In this document: piece by piece, positions 46,021 to 53,861 of the stretch
How the letters are laid out: every line of letters starts with the position of its first letter
How positions within the stretch are numbered: the stretch's first letter is position 1
NCBI RefSeq assembly: GCF_000626635.1
Contig: NZ_CP007451.1
Location: 2,737,501-2,801,500, forward strand
Direction of reading: 5' to 3'
DNA from: Draconibacterium orientale
GTDB taxonomy: Bacteria > Bacteroidota > Bacteroidia > Bacteroidales > Prolixibacteraceae
DNA length: 64,000 bases
Program-made: the position numbers and the translations under genes
Notes under the pieces: model-generated
The model's database searches: none
Told to the model about the DNA's origin: nothing
The model's input: only the letters and a program-made list of their open reading frames with translations

Positions 46021-46387
46021 TCCAAATTTTATTTTTAGCATTTTGCTCATTATTAGCTATTTGTATTTCTTCAAAATAATACCTTCGGGCAATACAGAGC
46101 CAGCAGGTTTTCCTCTCCTGGTTAAATCCTTAGCGGGTTCGATGCCCGCTAAGGATTTGAAGTAACCTTCGGTATAAAATTTCGCCGTTGGTTACCCCTC
46201 CTGGTTTTCCAAATCCGGTCTATAAAAACACCCTTCTATTAACGGACACCTAAAAACGGGCCGCATACCTGTGTTCAATTTATTATAGATAAGAGCCGCA
46301 GCCTCTCGGAAACAGACACCTTACGGGCTGCAAGGGCAAAGTAACGGTCTCTTTATCATTGAAGTGTTTTTAGCACCAGTCTGGATT
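46021..46387 (-). ncRNA. Candidate bridge RNA region of the IS110 element
   Basis: The long noncoding end of the element is dense in stem-loops: a perfect 14-bp hairpin (46124-46158), GTAACC-CGG/CCG-GGTTAC with symmetrical TT/TT bulge (46162-46195), and GCAGCC/GGCTGC (46298-46303 and 46326-46331) enclosing a 22-base loop. CACCCTTCTAT at 46229-46239 repeats the left insertion junction (46003-46013) exactly. IS110-family elements encode a structured bridge RNA with donor and target guide loops in this position; the exact ends, and which strand is used, are inferred. Confidence 0.55.
46124..46158. repeat. 14-bp perfect hairpin with tRNA T-loop sequence
   Basis: AAATCCTTAGCGGG / CCCGCTAAGGATTT with loop TTCGATG. 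The inner part GCGGG-TTCGATG-CCCGC has the stem length and loop sequence of a tRNA T-arm, and the outer 9 bp resemble an acceptor stem. No tRNA D or anticodon arm is present. Confidence 0.75.
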
Positions 46388-47467
46388 TTACTGTACAACT
46401 GAATGCACATATTCTTTTTCATTTTTCATTACATATCTTATCCTGTTCAGTAATTTCTTTGCAATTTTTATAATTGCCTTGTTGGGCTTCATTCTTTTAC
46501 AAAGTTCTAAGTAACACTGTGCCAAAGCCGGATCGTTCCGTGAAGCTATCCAGGCGGCTTCTATAATTATGCCTCTAAGTGGCTTGTTTGAACGAGAAGT
46601 AATCTTTCCTGTTTTATCATTCTCTCCTGATGTATTTGTTCTGGGCACGAGCCCAACAAATGAACACAATTTATCAAGGTTCTTGAACCGTAAAATCGTT
46701 TCAAGTTCTGAAAGCAGGGTAACTGCTACTATCAAGCCTATACCAGGAATACTCCTGAGTAGCTTGATCTTAAAACCATACATCACTTCTTTCTCCAGCT
46801 CTCTTAACTTACGGTTTATTTTTAACAGCTCTGCCCTTAAATGTTTTACTGTTGCCAATGTGCTTTGTAAAACCATACCTCCATAAGGAGTAGACTGTTG
46901 TACCTCTTCGAGCCATTGGGTAAATTTCCCGGACCAGTATGTGGAAGCCTGGGCCAGGGGGCCGGGAATCGCAATACCAAAACAATGAAGATGTGATTTT
47001 ATCCGGCTTTTATGTCTTGATATTTCTTTTACCAATGTTTTACGGTAACGTACCAGCGACCTTAGTTCTTCTGTTTCTTTATCAGGGACATGAATACCGG
47101 TGAGTTCCCCGTTCTTTAATGAACGGGCTATCTTACGACTATCGCGACGATCTTCTTTTTGTTTGCGTTCTTTATCTGTAGTCGGAATATCGGCTGGATT
47201 GACTACAATACTTTTTATACCATACTTCTCTAAATTTCGGTGAGCGCTGAATCCACAGAAACCAGCTTCATAAGCAGATAAATAATTACCCCCGGGAAAA
47301 GTACGTTGAAGGTAAGTATACAAAGTCCCTGCATCAGGATTTTGTGATATCGTCTTGGTTAAACTATTTTCAGTCATTGCCGTTACTGTCCAATTTTTTA
47401 AATGGGCATCGATTCCTATATAAATGTTTTGTCCCTGAAAACTAATTGTTTTAACTTTCCCTTGCAT
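46388..47467 (-). CDS. IS110 family transposase (bridge-RNA recombinase type)
   Basis: 359 residues. N-terminal RuvC-like DEDD domain: D20 in YIGIDAH, Glu in SAYEAGF, and the Asp pair in KEDRRDSRKIAR. A coiled-coil linker follows, then the Tnp_20 domain with LRSIPGIGLIVAVTLLSEL, FVGLVPRTNTSGE (nucleophilic Ser region) and GKITSRSNKPLRG. All landmarks are intact, so the element may be active. ATG at 47467. Confidence 0.95.
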   Translation of the reverse strand: MQGKVKTISFQGQNIYIGIDAHLKNWTVTAMTENSLTKTISQNPDAGTLYTYLQRTFPGGNYLSAYEAGFCGFSAHRNLEKYGIKSIVVNPADIPTTDKERKQKEDRRDSRKIARSLKNGELTGIHVPDKETEELRSLVRYRKTLVKEISRHKSRIKSHLHCFGIAIPGPLAQASTYWSGKFTQWLEEVQQSTPYGGMVLQSTLATVKHLRAELLKINRKLRELEKEVMYGFKIKLLRSIPGIGLIVAVTLLSELETILRFKNLDKLCSFVGLVPRTNTSGENDKTGKITSRSNKPLRGIIIEAAWIASRNDPALAQCYLELCKRMKPNKAIIKIAKKLLNRIRYVMKNEKEYVHSVVQ

Positions 47468-47543
47468 AAGTGTTCATCTTTTTTTGTTTCGCAAAAACTA
47501 ATTTACAAAACTTGGATGCTTATGCACTTTTACAAACATACAG

Positions 47544-47765
47544 CCTTTCGGGAGCTCCCCTCACGAGGGGAGCCGGCTACCAGGTTACACTAAGCGTTTC
47601 AATGAAGCTGTTTTCCCTTTTAAGGGAAAATGTCGATAGACAAAAGGGTAGTGTTTTTAATCAATCTCTTGACCCTGCACCCTTTCGGGAGCTTCTCTCG
47701 CGAAATGTCGATAGTTGAGCTTGCGAAATCCCGTACTTTACGTCGGGGACAAAGGGGTAGGGTTT
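47544..47765 (-). repeat. Dispersed intergenic repeat, copies C (rest) and D
   Basis: Right of the IS110 element: CCTTTCGGGAGCTCCCCTCA with a CCCCTCACGAGGGG hairpin completes copy C. Then ACTAAGCGTTTCAATGAAGC (47588-47607, also at 45912-45931), a TTTTCCCTTTTAAGGGAAAA hairpin, CACCCTTTCGGGAGC, and AGTTGAGCTTGCGAAATCCC plus ACGTCGGGGACAAAGGGGTA, the reverse of the start of copies A and B. Confidence 0.8.
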
Positions 47766-47868
47766 AAAATTGCTGACGGCATCAACAAAATCCGGCCCAC
47801 CCCAAAAAGGGCAGGCCGGAAAGATCAAAAATTTATGTCAAATAAGAAGATCTCGGTTGGATTGAAAC

Positions 47869-48603
47869 TTATTCCGTGTCGTCGTTATCGTTCTCGTGGT
47901 TGCCACTGTTGTTTTGACTTTGTTTGGCAGCGGCATTGGCTTCGGCGATGTATTGCGACACTTCGGCCACCACCTCGTCGATGTTTTGTGGTTCTTGCAT
48001 GGCTTGCATGGTATTCAGAATATTTTCCAGCAGTTCGAGCGATGTTTTCAGGTCTTTAAAAACCTGGGCATCTTGTACGGTATCGTCGGCCGAGCGGGCA
48101 GCACTGCGTTGCGTTGTTGCCGTTACATAAGCCTTGTTATCGTTATCCAGCTCGGTAAGCCAATCGGTAATGTGGGTAGTTGCCAGGTGTGGGGCGTTTT
48201 TGGGTTTTCGCAGGTCGGCCAGCAAACTCTCAGTAGCCGCAGTTTGTTTATCGCGGGACATGTTATAAAGTTTTAGGTCATTTTTTTCAAACTCGGGCCA
48301 AAGCGCTTCGCAGGCGGTGCGATAGGCTTCGTTCTGACGGCGTAAGCCGGCTTGAATTGTATCGCGCAACGAGCGGTAGGTGTTATCACGGCGTAAATCG
48401 GCTGCTGTTACAATTTCGGTAAGCGGTGTTTTTTTAGTACTGCCAATGGCCTGAACGGCGGTTTCGGCTTGTTGGATCAGGCGAGTAAGTATGTTCGCCA
48501 TTAGTGGACTTTCGGCAAGATTTGAGCCTAAAAGCATAACGATTTTTTGAACCAATGCAGTTAATGCTGCAAGTGTAAAATAGGAGAAATAAATTTTTTT
48601 CAT
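47869..48603 (-). CDS. DUF6261-like hypothetical protein
   Basis: 244 residues, largely helical. An N-terminal hydrophobic stretch (about 8-25) may be a short anchor or buried helix rather than a signal peptide. The middle (RRDNTYRSLRDTIQAGLRRQ) resembles the Bacteroidota-specific DUF6261 family; the tail is low complexity (Ala/Gln then NNSGNHENDNDDTE). Function unknown. Its upstream region is the 41-bp tandem array, and the gene lies in the repeat- and IS-rich accessory region. Confidence 0.7.
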   Translation of the reverse strand: MKKIYFSYFTLAALTALVQKIVMLLGSNLAESPLMANILTRLIQQAETAVQAIGSTKKTPLTEIVTAADLRRDNTYRSLRDTIQAGLRRQNEAYRTACEALWPEFEKNDLKLYNMSRDKQTAATESLLADLRKPKNAPHLATTHITDWLTELDNDNKAYVTATTQRSAARSADDTVQDAQVFKDLKTSLELLENILNTMQAMQEPQNIDEVVAEVSQYIAEANAAAKQSQNNSGNHENDNDDTE

Positions 48604-48717
48604 GATTTAGAAATTTATTATGTGTTAAGTAATTAGTCTTCAATTTACGGGCTATAGTTCAAAAAGACAATAGCTGGCATAATTTTTTTACAATACCAGT
48701 TGGTGATGGAAGAATTT

Positions 48718-49079
48718 GATGGCTTATTTTGTTGCCGACGGCTGTCGGGTTGAAAACTGACGGTTTATTTTGTTGCCGACGGCTGTCGGGTTAAAAACTG
48801 ATGGTTTATTTTGTTGCCGACGGCTGTCGAGTTAAAAACTGATGGTTTATTTTGTTGCCGACGGCTGTCGGGTTGAAAATCGATGGTTTATTTTGTTGCC
48901 GACGGCTGTCGAGTTAAAAACTGATGGCTTATTTTGTTGCCGACGGCTGTCGGGTTAAAAACTGATGGCTTATTTTGTTGTCGACAGCTGTCGGGTTAAA
49001 AACTGATGGCTTATTTTGTTGTCGACGGCTGTCGGGTTAAAAACTGACGGTTTATTTTGTTGTCGACGGCTGTCGGGTT
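48718..49079. repeat. Nine tandem 41-bp repeats, each with a hairpin
   Basis: The GTTG(C/T)CGAC mark recurs at 48731, 48772, 48813, 48854, 48895, 48936, 48977, 49018 and 49059, exactly every 41 bp. Each unit contains CCGAC-GGCT-GTCGG (or a one-base variant) that can fold into a 5-bp hairpin, plus TTTATTTTG or CTTATTTTG and an A4-5 tract. Units vary at a few positions (GTCGAG in units 3 and 5, GTCGACAG in unit 7). There are no unique spacers, so it is not a CRISPR. Confidence 0.93.
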
Positions 49080-49403
49080 CCAGCTCAACGGTGATTTCTC
49101 CTTACGCTGTGCGGTGCAGAAAGCTTATGTTAACAGTTTTTACCCCCTAACTGCCTGAAACATAAAAAATATGTTTAGCTTTAAAGCACTAAAAACCAAT
49201 AGTAGTGAATACTCGCCCTGCAATAACAGTAAAAAACAAGAAGAATAGATTAAGTGTGTTTTGCATTCCTCATGAGGAGTGGAAAAGCATTTTTTGTAAT
49301 ACGATAAGGAAAATTACAGCACTTGATGGCGGTATGCAGTAGCTAGGCAGCATTATGAAAAAACCAAGATTCTACTAATCAATGAATCCAATGAAAAAAA
49401 TGA

Positions 49404-49411
49404 TAAATTTG
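49404..49411 (+). promoter_or_regulatory. -7 box of the DUF262-HEPN cassette
   Basis: TAAATTTG, a TAnnTTTG match, 23 bases before the DUF262 ATG. No -33 TTG at the usual spacing. Confidence 0.5.
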
Positions 49412-49433
49412 AGCTAAATCAAAAAAAGCAAGA

Positions 49434-50498
49434 ATGAAAAATTTTGACACAAGAACGTACAACATATCTGATTTTATTGAATGGAGTGATAATGGACTTT
49501 TAGAACTTTCGCCAGATTTTCAAAGAAGGTCCGTTTGGACAGAAAAAGCAAAATCATATTTGGTAGATACAATTTTAAGATGCAAACCTATTCCTAAGAT
49601 TTTAATTACGCAAAATTTGCAAGGAGCCAAGAATGTTCGTGTGGTTGTTGACGGGCAGCAAAGATTAAGAACGATTCTTGGATTTTATAATGGCGATTTC
49701 AAAATTAGTAGAGTTCATAACAAAGATTTTGGTGGTAGAACTTTTGATGAGTTACCAGAGGAAGTCCAAAATGAATTTCTAAAATATGAACTTGGAGTAG
49801 ATATTTTATTTGATTTACCATATGAAGATATACTTGATATTTTTGCAAGAATAAATTCTTACACTGTTAAGTTAAAACCACAAGAAATCCTTAACGCGAG
49901 ATATGTTGGGTATTTTAAACAAATTGTTTTTGGATACGGATTGAAATATGTAAAATACTACATCGACGGAAGTGTTTTAACTCGTGCAAATGTGACCAGA
50001 ATGGCAGAAGCAGAATTAACAGCAGACTTATTTGTTGCTTTAATTGATACTGTTAGGACAAATAAAGGTATTGAGAATTATTACAAAAAATATGAAGAAG
50101 AAGAGGATAGTTTGCCTGAAGCAGCCCAAATGTTTGACAAAACTATGTCATATATTGGTTCTATCTATCCTCCTTTAGAATTAGCAAATACAAATTGGAA
50201 AAGACCTCAATTATTTTATACCCTTTTTACAAGTATTGCTCATTGCTTATATGGATTAAATGGTCTTAACAAAGATTCTCGAATAAAAATCAATGAGAAA
50301 TCCATTGGTAAATTAAGAGTAATTCTTGATGAAATTTCGTTGAAATTTGATGAGTACACAGAGGATAAAGACGCTGAAATCCCAACTGGATATAAAGATT
50401 TTATTAATTATTCTAGGAGAGGCACAACTGACACCGCAGCAAGAACTTCAAGGGCAAATTTTCTTTGCAAAAAAATCCAAAATTCTCTTTCAGAATAA
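49434..50498 (+). CDS. DUF262 domain protein (ParB/Srx-fold NTPase-like)
   Basis: 354 residues. Motifs of DUF262/GmrS-N: FQRRSVW (29-35), DGQQRL (73-78) and FARINS (137-142) followed by KLKPQEILNARY. There is no DUF1524 HNH nuclease domain, so it is not a complete GmrSD enzyme. In this fold the DGQQR motif handles nucleotides or DNA. The gene is markedly AT-rich compared with its neighbours and its stop codon (TAA) shares its last base with the ATG of the HEPN gene, so the two proteins are probably made together. Likely sensor or control half of a defence or toxin system (inference). Confidence 0.88.
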   Translation: MKNFDTRTYNISDFIEWSDNGLLELSPDFQRRSVWTEKAKSYLVDTILRCKPIPKILITQNLQGAKNVRVVVDGQQRLRTILGFYNGDFKISRVHNKDFGGRTFDELPEEVQNEFLKYELGVDILFDLPYEDILDIFARINSYTVKLKPQEILNARYVGYFKQIVFGYGLKYVKYYIDGSVLTRANVTRMAEAELTADLFVALIDTVRTNKGIENYYKKYEEEEDSLPEAAQMFDKTMSYIGSIYPPLELANTNWKRPQLFYTLFTSIAHCLYGLNGLNKDSRIKINEKSIGKLRVILDEISLKFDEYTEDKDAEIPTGYKDFINYSRRGTTDTAARTSRANFLCKKIQNSLSE

Positions 50499-51124
50499 TG
50501 GTAAGAAAAAGGATAAAAATATCTGCAGCTTATAATGATTTCAATAAAGAATTGAATAGACTAAAGTCATTTGATAGACAGAATCAAATTAACTTCCAAA
50601 ATAGGTCACTTTCAAAAAAACAACTTCATTTTTTAACTGAATCCATTTTTTTCAATAGTTTCAGAGAATATGAAAATTTTGTTAGAGATGTGTTTTTATT
50701 ATATACACAGGAGAAGAAAAACTCAAATAATGACAATGTTAAGTCATATTTAAAACCAAAAGATTTTGAACATGCAGAGCAATTAATTCAATCATCAATG
50801 AGTATTGTTGATTGGAATAGTCCTGATAGAATCATCACGCGTTCTGAATTATACTTAAAAGATGGCTTCCCGGTAAAAATCCCTTACTCATCAAATCGCA
50901 CAAAGCTTTCTTCATATCGGATTTTAAGAAATCAAATCGCACATAATTCAAGCGTATCTTTAAAAAATTATATAAAAGTCCTGCGTGCATATTATGGCAC
51001 TAATCCTTTGACAATTCCTTCCGTTGGAGAATATTTATTATTAAACTCACATACAAATCCTCATAACTATAATTTATTAGATTTTTTTGACACACTAGAA
51101 GATATGGCAAATAGATTAAAATAA
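50498..51124 (+). CDS. HEPN-like ribonuclease (MAE_28990/MAE_18760 type)
   Basis: 208 residues, all-helical, AT-rich gene. It has the HEPN RNase signature R144-NQIA-H149 (R-x4-H with polar N after R) near the C-terminal third and an N-terminal helix pair with FREYENFVRDVF. I believe it belongs to the MAE_28990/MAE_18760-like HEPN group, which is often found beside DUF262 genes (recalled, not searched). The true start is the ATG at 50498, which overlaps the DUF262 stop by one base; the longer frame from 50465 would overlap more. Expected to cut RNA when released from control. Confidence 0.8.
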   Translation: MVRKRIKISAAYNDFNKELNRLKSFDRQNQINFQNRSLSKKQLHFLTESIFFNSFREYENFVRDVFLLYTQEKKNSNNDNVKSYLKPKDFEHAEQLIQSSMSIVDWNSPDRIITRSELYLKDGFPVKIPYSSNRTKLSSYRILRNQIAHNSSVSLKNYIKVLRAYYGTNPLTIPSVGEYLLLNSHTNPHNYNLLDFFDTLEDMANRLK

Positions 51125-51320
51125 CGACTGCCAAGCAAAAGCTTTATCTAATGCGGGGTGCAGTGCGTAATCAAACGGCTGTGCTTCGTTGCAACACCGC
51201 CAATTCGTCTTTGACGATTTGGCTATAAAAACAAAATTTGAATAAACGAATTGGCTCAGTGGCAGACTGACAGGGAAGTATTTCAAAGTCGCGCACTACA
51301 CTAGGTACTACCCAAAAAGC
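51125..51320. other. Spacer downstream of the HEPN gene
   Basis: About 200 bp with mixed composition, base content back to that of the chromosome. I see GACTGCCA/TGGCAG-like inverted bits but no convincing attachment site, tRNA or gene. Confidence 0.4.
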
Positions 51321-51356
51321 AAAAAAGCCAACGAAAATCATCGTTGGCAATTTTTT
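51321..51356 (-). terminator. Bidirectional terminator between HEPN and helicase genes
   Basis: GCCAACGA (51327-51334) / TCGTTGGC (51341-51348) with A-run before and T-run after; it overlaps the helicase stop region and can end both convergent units. Confidence 0.85.
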
Positions 51357-52677
51357 ATTTCCTTCTTTTCTTCCTTTTCTGCCGTTCTTTTGTTCGCGAA
51401 AATTTATCTTCGAACGAACGTTTCGATGAGCCTTTTCGTTTTTTCTGATGAAAAGCGCCCTGAAACGTAGGATCGTCGATTTTTCGCTGACGGTCGATCT
51501 CGCGCAGCATATCCTGGCTTTCTTTAAACTCCGATTCAACCACTTCTATCCCTTCGGGCAAATCCAGCAGCTGAATTTCCTGGCGCATTAAACTTTCAAT
51601 CTTTTTCCAGTGCCACTCGGCCGACGGGTCGATTAAAGTAATGGCATCGCCTTTATTTCCGGCACGTGCTGTTCGGCCAATCCGGTGAATATAGTCGTCG
51701 TAATCATTTGGCAAATCAAAGTTAATAACGTGGCTCACCTGGCTCACATCCATACCCCGCGCCGAAACATCGGTAGTAATCAGTATTCGGACTTCACCAC
51801 TTTTGAAAGCCTGAATGGAATTAATCCGCGAGTTTTGTGCTTTGTTTGAATGGAGAATTCGTTTTTCGCCTTCCGCTTTTCGCTGAACCACTTTAAAAAC
51901 GCCCTCGGCATGTTCTTTTGTTTTCACAAAAATTACCACACGCGTAAATTTCTCTTCATCCTGAAGCAGGTGTTTGATGAGGTTTAGCTTTGTACGATAA
52001 TTCGGCACTTTGTAGCAGGTTTGCGTTACCAGCCCAACCGGTGTTGCCGATGGTGCTACTTCCAATTTATCGTAATGATCCAGAAATTCTTCTGCAAGTT
52101 TTTCAATTTTTTCCGAGAAGGTAGCCGAGAACAACAGGTTTTGCCTTTTCGACGGAATAATTTCCTGCAGTTGTTTGATCTGGGGTATAAATCCCATGTC
52201 GAGCATACGGTCGGCTTCATCGATTACCAGGTATTTTACCTTTTTTAATCGCAGCGCACCTGCCTGGTACAAATCCCACAGACGGCCGGGTGTAGCCACC
52301 AGAATATCGATTCCCGGCTCCAGCAAAGCTGCATGTTTTGTCCAGCCAATACCGCCAAATACCGCAGCATGGCGCAACTCCGAGTAACTTGTTAATTCGG
52401 CAATATCTTCACCTACCTGAATTGAAAGTTCGCGTGTAGGAACAAGAATTACCACGCGCGGATCAGTTCCTTCAGGCTTTTTTAAACGGGTAAGTAAAGG
52501 AAGCAGGTAAGCCGCCGTTTTTCCGGTTCCGGTTTGTGCCACACCAACAATATTCACCCCCGAATTAATTTTCGGAATTGCTTTTTGCTGAATAGGAGTG
52601 GGTGTTGTAAACCCAATGTCATCCAGCGATTTTAATATCGATTTTGCAACTTTTAAATCTTCAAAAGTCTTTTCCAT
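51355..52677 (-). CDS. DEAD-box RNA helicase (RhlE-like)
   Basis: 440 residues. Q motif FTTPTPIQQKAI, Walker A AQTGTGKTAAY, PTRELSIQ, DEAD box as VIDEADRML, SAT (LFSATFS), and the helicase C motifs ARGMDVSQVSHVINFD and HRIGRTARAG. The basic, Lys/Arg-rich tail fits RNA-binding RhlE-type proteins. An ATG at 52701 is also possible (8 more residues); the -7 box TAATTTTG lies at 52716-52723 on the minus strand. Acts in RNA remodelling or ribosome assembly. Confidence 0.93.
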   Translation of the reverse strand: MEKTFEDLKVAKSILKSLDDIGFTTPTPIQQKAIPKINSGVNIVGVAQTGTGKTAAYLLPLLTRLKKPEGTDPRVVILVPTRELSIQVGEDIAELTSYSELRHAAVFGGIGWTKHAALLEPGIDILVATPGRLWDLYQAGALRLKKVKYLVIDEADRMLDMGFIPQIKQLQEIIPSKRQNLLFSATFSEKIEKLAEEFLDHYDKLEVAPSATPVGLVTQTCYKVPNYRTKLNLIKHLLQDEEKFTRVVIFVKTKEHAEGVFKVVQRKAEGEKRILHSNKAQNSRINSIQAFKSGEVRILITTDVSARGMDVSQVSHVINFDLPNDYDDYIHRIGRTARAGNKGDAITLIDPSAEWHWKKIESLMRQEIQLLDLPEGIEVVESEFKESQDMLREIDRQRKIDDPTFQGAFHQKKRKGSSKRSFEDKFSRTKERQKRKKRRK

Positions 52678-52715
52678 TCTATAAAATTTAGAAAACAGCA
52701 TTGTCTGTTTGGGTG

Positions 52716-52747
52716 CAAAATTAGAAAATAAAGCCGACTTACCTCAA
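52716..52747 (-). promoter_or_regulatory. Promoter of the DEAD-box helicase gene
   Basis: Minus strand TTG (52745-52747), 21-base spacer, TAATTTTG (52716-52723). It overlaps the 3' end of dprA. Confidence 0.5.
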
Positions 52748-53842
52748 TTTGTACATTTTACCGGGAAGCGCGGTTAGCAGGTTTTTGAATTCGAGGTTTA
52801 ATAACATCGCTGAAACACGACTCACCGGAAGTTTTATTTCTGCCGAAATCTGATCGATAAAAAGTTCGCCTTTTGCTTTTAACAGATCTACAACTTTTTG
52901 TTCATCGGGGTTTAAGTCGATAAACAAACTCGATTGCACGGCGTCAACTTTGTCGGTTTTTTCCCAGCCCATAAAATATTCCAGATCGTTAATGCCTTCA
53001 ATTAATGTAGCGCCGTTATTTCTGATCAGCAGGTTACAGCCTTTCGAGTAAGTGTCGCCGGCGCGCCCCGGGAAGGCAAAAACATCGCGGTGATACGATG
53101 AGGCAATGTCGGCGGTAATTAGCGAGCCTCCTTTTTGGGCCGATTCCACCACAATTGTTGCATCGGCCAATCCGGCAATAATACGGTTGCGTTTAATAAA
53201 ATTGGCCGGGTCAATTTTGGTGTTGCTCGGGAAGTCAGTAACAATGCCACCACATTCCAACATTTTTTGTGCAGTTTGCTGGTGTATAGCGGGGTAAAGC
53301 GTGTCGAGGCCATGAGCAATTACTCCAACAGTTGGCAGCTTGTAATTCAGGGCACAACGGTGGGCTTGTACATCAATGCCATAAGCCAGACCACTTACGA
53401 TAACAATATTGTATTTCCGTTCGGCAAATTCGCGGCAAAGATTTTCTACGATTGACCGCCCGTATTCGGTAGCGTTGCGCGTGCCCACAATGCTGATTAC
53501 CCGCTCCGAATCAAGATTCATATTCCCCTTCGTGTAAATAATAAGCGGTGCATCAATACAGCCTTTTAAGCGGCGCGGATAAGTGGCATCGGTATAAAAG
53601 TGAAGGTCTATTCCGTTTTTATCAATGTATTCCAGCTCTTTTTCAGCTTTAGGCAATACATCGCTTTTCTTTATCTGGCGGGCGTAAGCTTCTCCAATTC
53701 CGGGAACTTTTGTTAAGGCTTTGGCCGATTGCGCAAAAACACCTTCGGCGCTGCCAATGTAGGCCACCAGGTTGCGGGCAAGAATGCCTCCAATATTGGG
53801 AAGCATCGATAGGGCCACTTTGTATTTAAGTTCTTCGTTCAT
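52739..53842 (-). CDS. dprA: DNA-processing protein DprA
   Basis: 367 residues: N-terminal SAM/HhH-like part (GIGEAYARQI), Rossmann-fold core (about 75-290) with IVGTRNATEYGRSIV, IVSGLAYGIDVQAHRCAL and FIKRNRIIAGLADATIVVES then AFPGRAGDTYSKGCNLLI, and a C-terminal winged helix (about 305-365). DprA loads RecA onto incoming single-stranded DNA in natural transformation. Length normal. Same strand as the helicase, 61 bp apart. Confidence 0.94.
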   Translation of the reverse strand: MNEELKYKVALSMLPNIGGILARNLVAYIGSAEGVFAQSAKALTKVPGIGEAYARQIKKSDVLPKAEKELEYIDKNGIDLHFYTDATYPRRLKGCIDAPLIIYTKGNMNLDSERVISIVGTRNATEYGRSIVENLCREFAERKYNIVIVSGLAYGIDVQAHRCALNYKLPTVGVIAHGLDTLYPAIHQQTAQKMLECGGIVTDFPSNTKIDPANFIKRNRIIAGLADATIVVESAQKGGSLITADIASSYHRDVFAFPGRAGDTYSKGCNLLIRNNGATLIEGINDLEYFMGWEKTDKVDAVQSSLFIDLNPDEQKVVDLLKAKGELFIDQISAEIKLPVSRVSAMLLNLEFKNLLTALPGKMYKLR

Positions 53843-53861
53843 AAGTGCAGGGAGCTCCGAT

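Larger units (their letters stand above)
46010..47543 (-). mobile_element. IS110-family insertion sequence (IS1111-like layout), about 1.53 kb
   Basis: Boundaries come from the interrupted repeat: left flank ...CTCACCCTT (to 46009), right flank CCTTTCGGGAGC... (from 47544), while a neighbouring uninterrupted relative at about 47690-47707 reads CACCCTTTCGGGAGC. CCTT is thus shared at both junctions. Near the ends CTATGTTGTAA (46010-46020) and, inverted, CTGTATGTTTGTAA (47530-47543) form subterminal repeats. Noncoding DNA is 378 bp downstream and 76 bp upstream of the transposase, the arrangement of the IS1111 group. Confidence 0.82.
48604..49433. other. 830-bp gene-free region with 41-bp tandem array
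   Basis: Lies between the divergent DUF6261-like and DUF262 genes. The tandem array spans 48718-49079; the remainder is AT-rich unique sequence with a small CCTCATGAGG palindrome and the -7 box of the DUF262 gene at 49404-49411. Confidence 0.75.

Noticed and set aside
46124-46158. tRNA gene
   Set aside because: Only T-arm and acceptor-like helix are present; no D-arm, anticodon arm or room for them.
47896-48276. 126-codon plus-strand ORF opposite the DUF6261-like gene
   Set aside because: Shadow frame of the minus-strand gene; no independent start signals.
48718-49079. CRISPR array
   Set aside because: The whole 41-bp unit repeats with no unique spacers, and no cas genes are nearby.
49434-51124. 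GmrSD type IV restriction system
   Set aside because: DUF262 is present, but neither protein has a DUF1524 HNH motif; the partner has a HEPN motif.
51125-51320. Integron attC site downstream of the HEPN gene
   Set aside because: Some inverted bits, but no GTTRRRY core site and no integrase or cassette array in the window.
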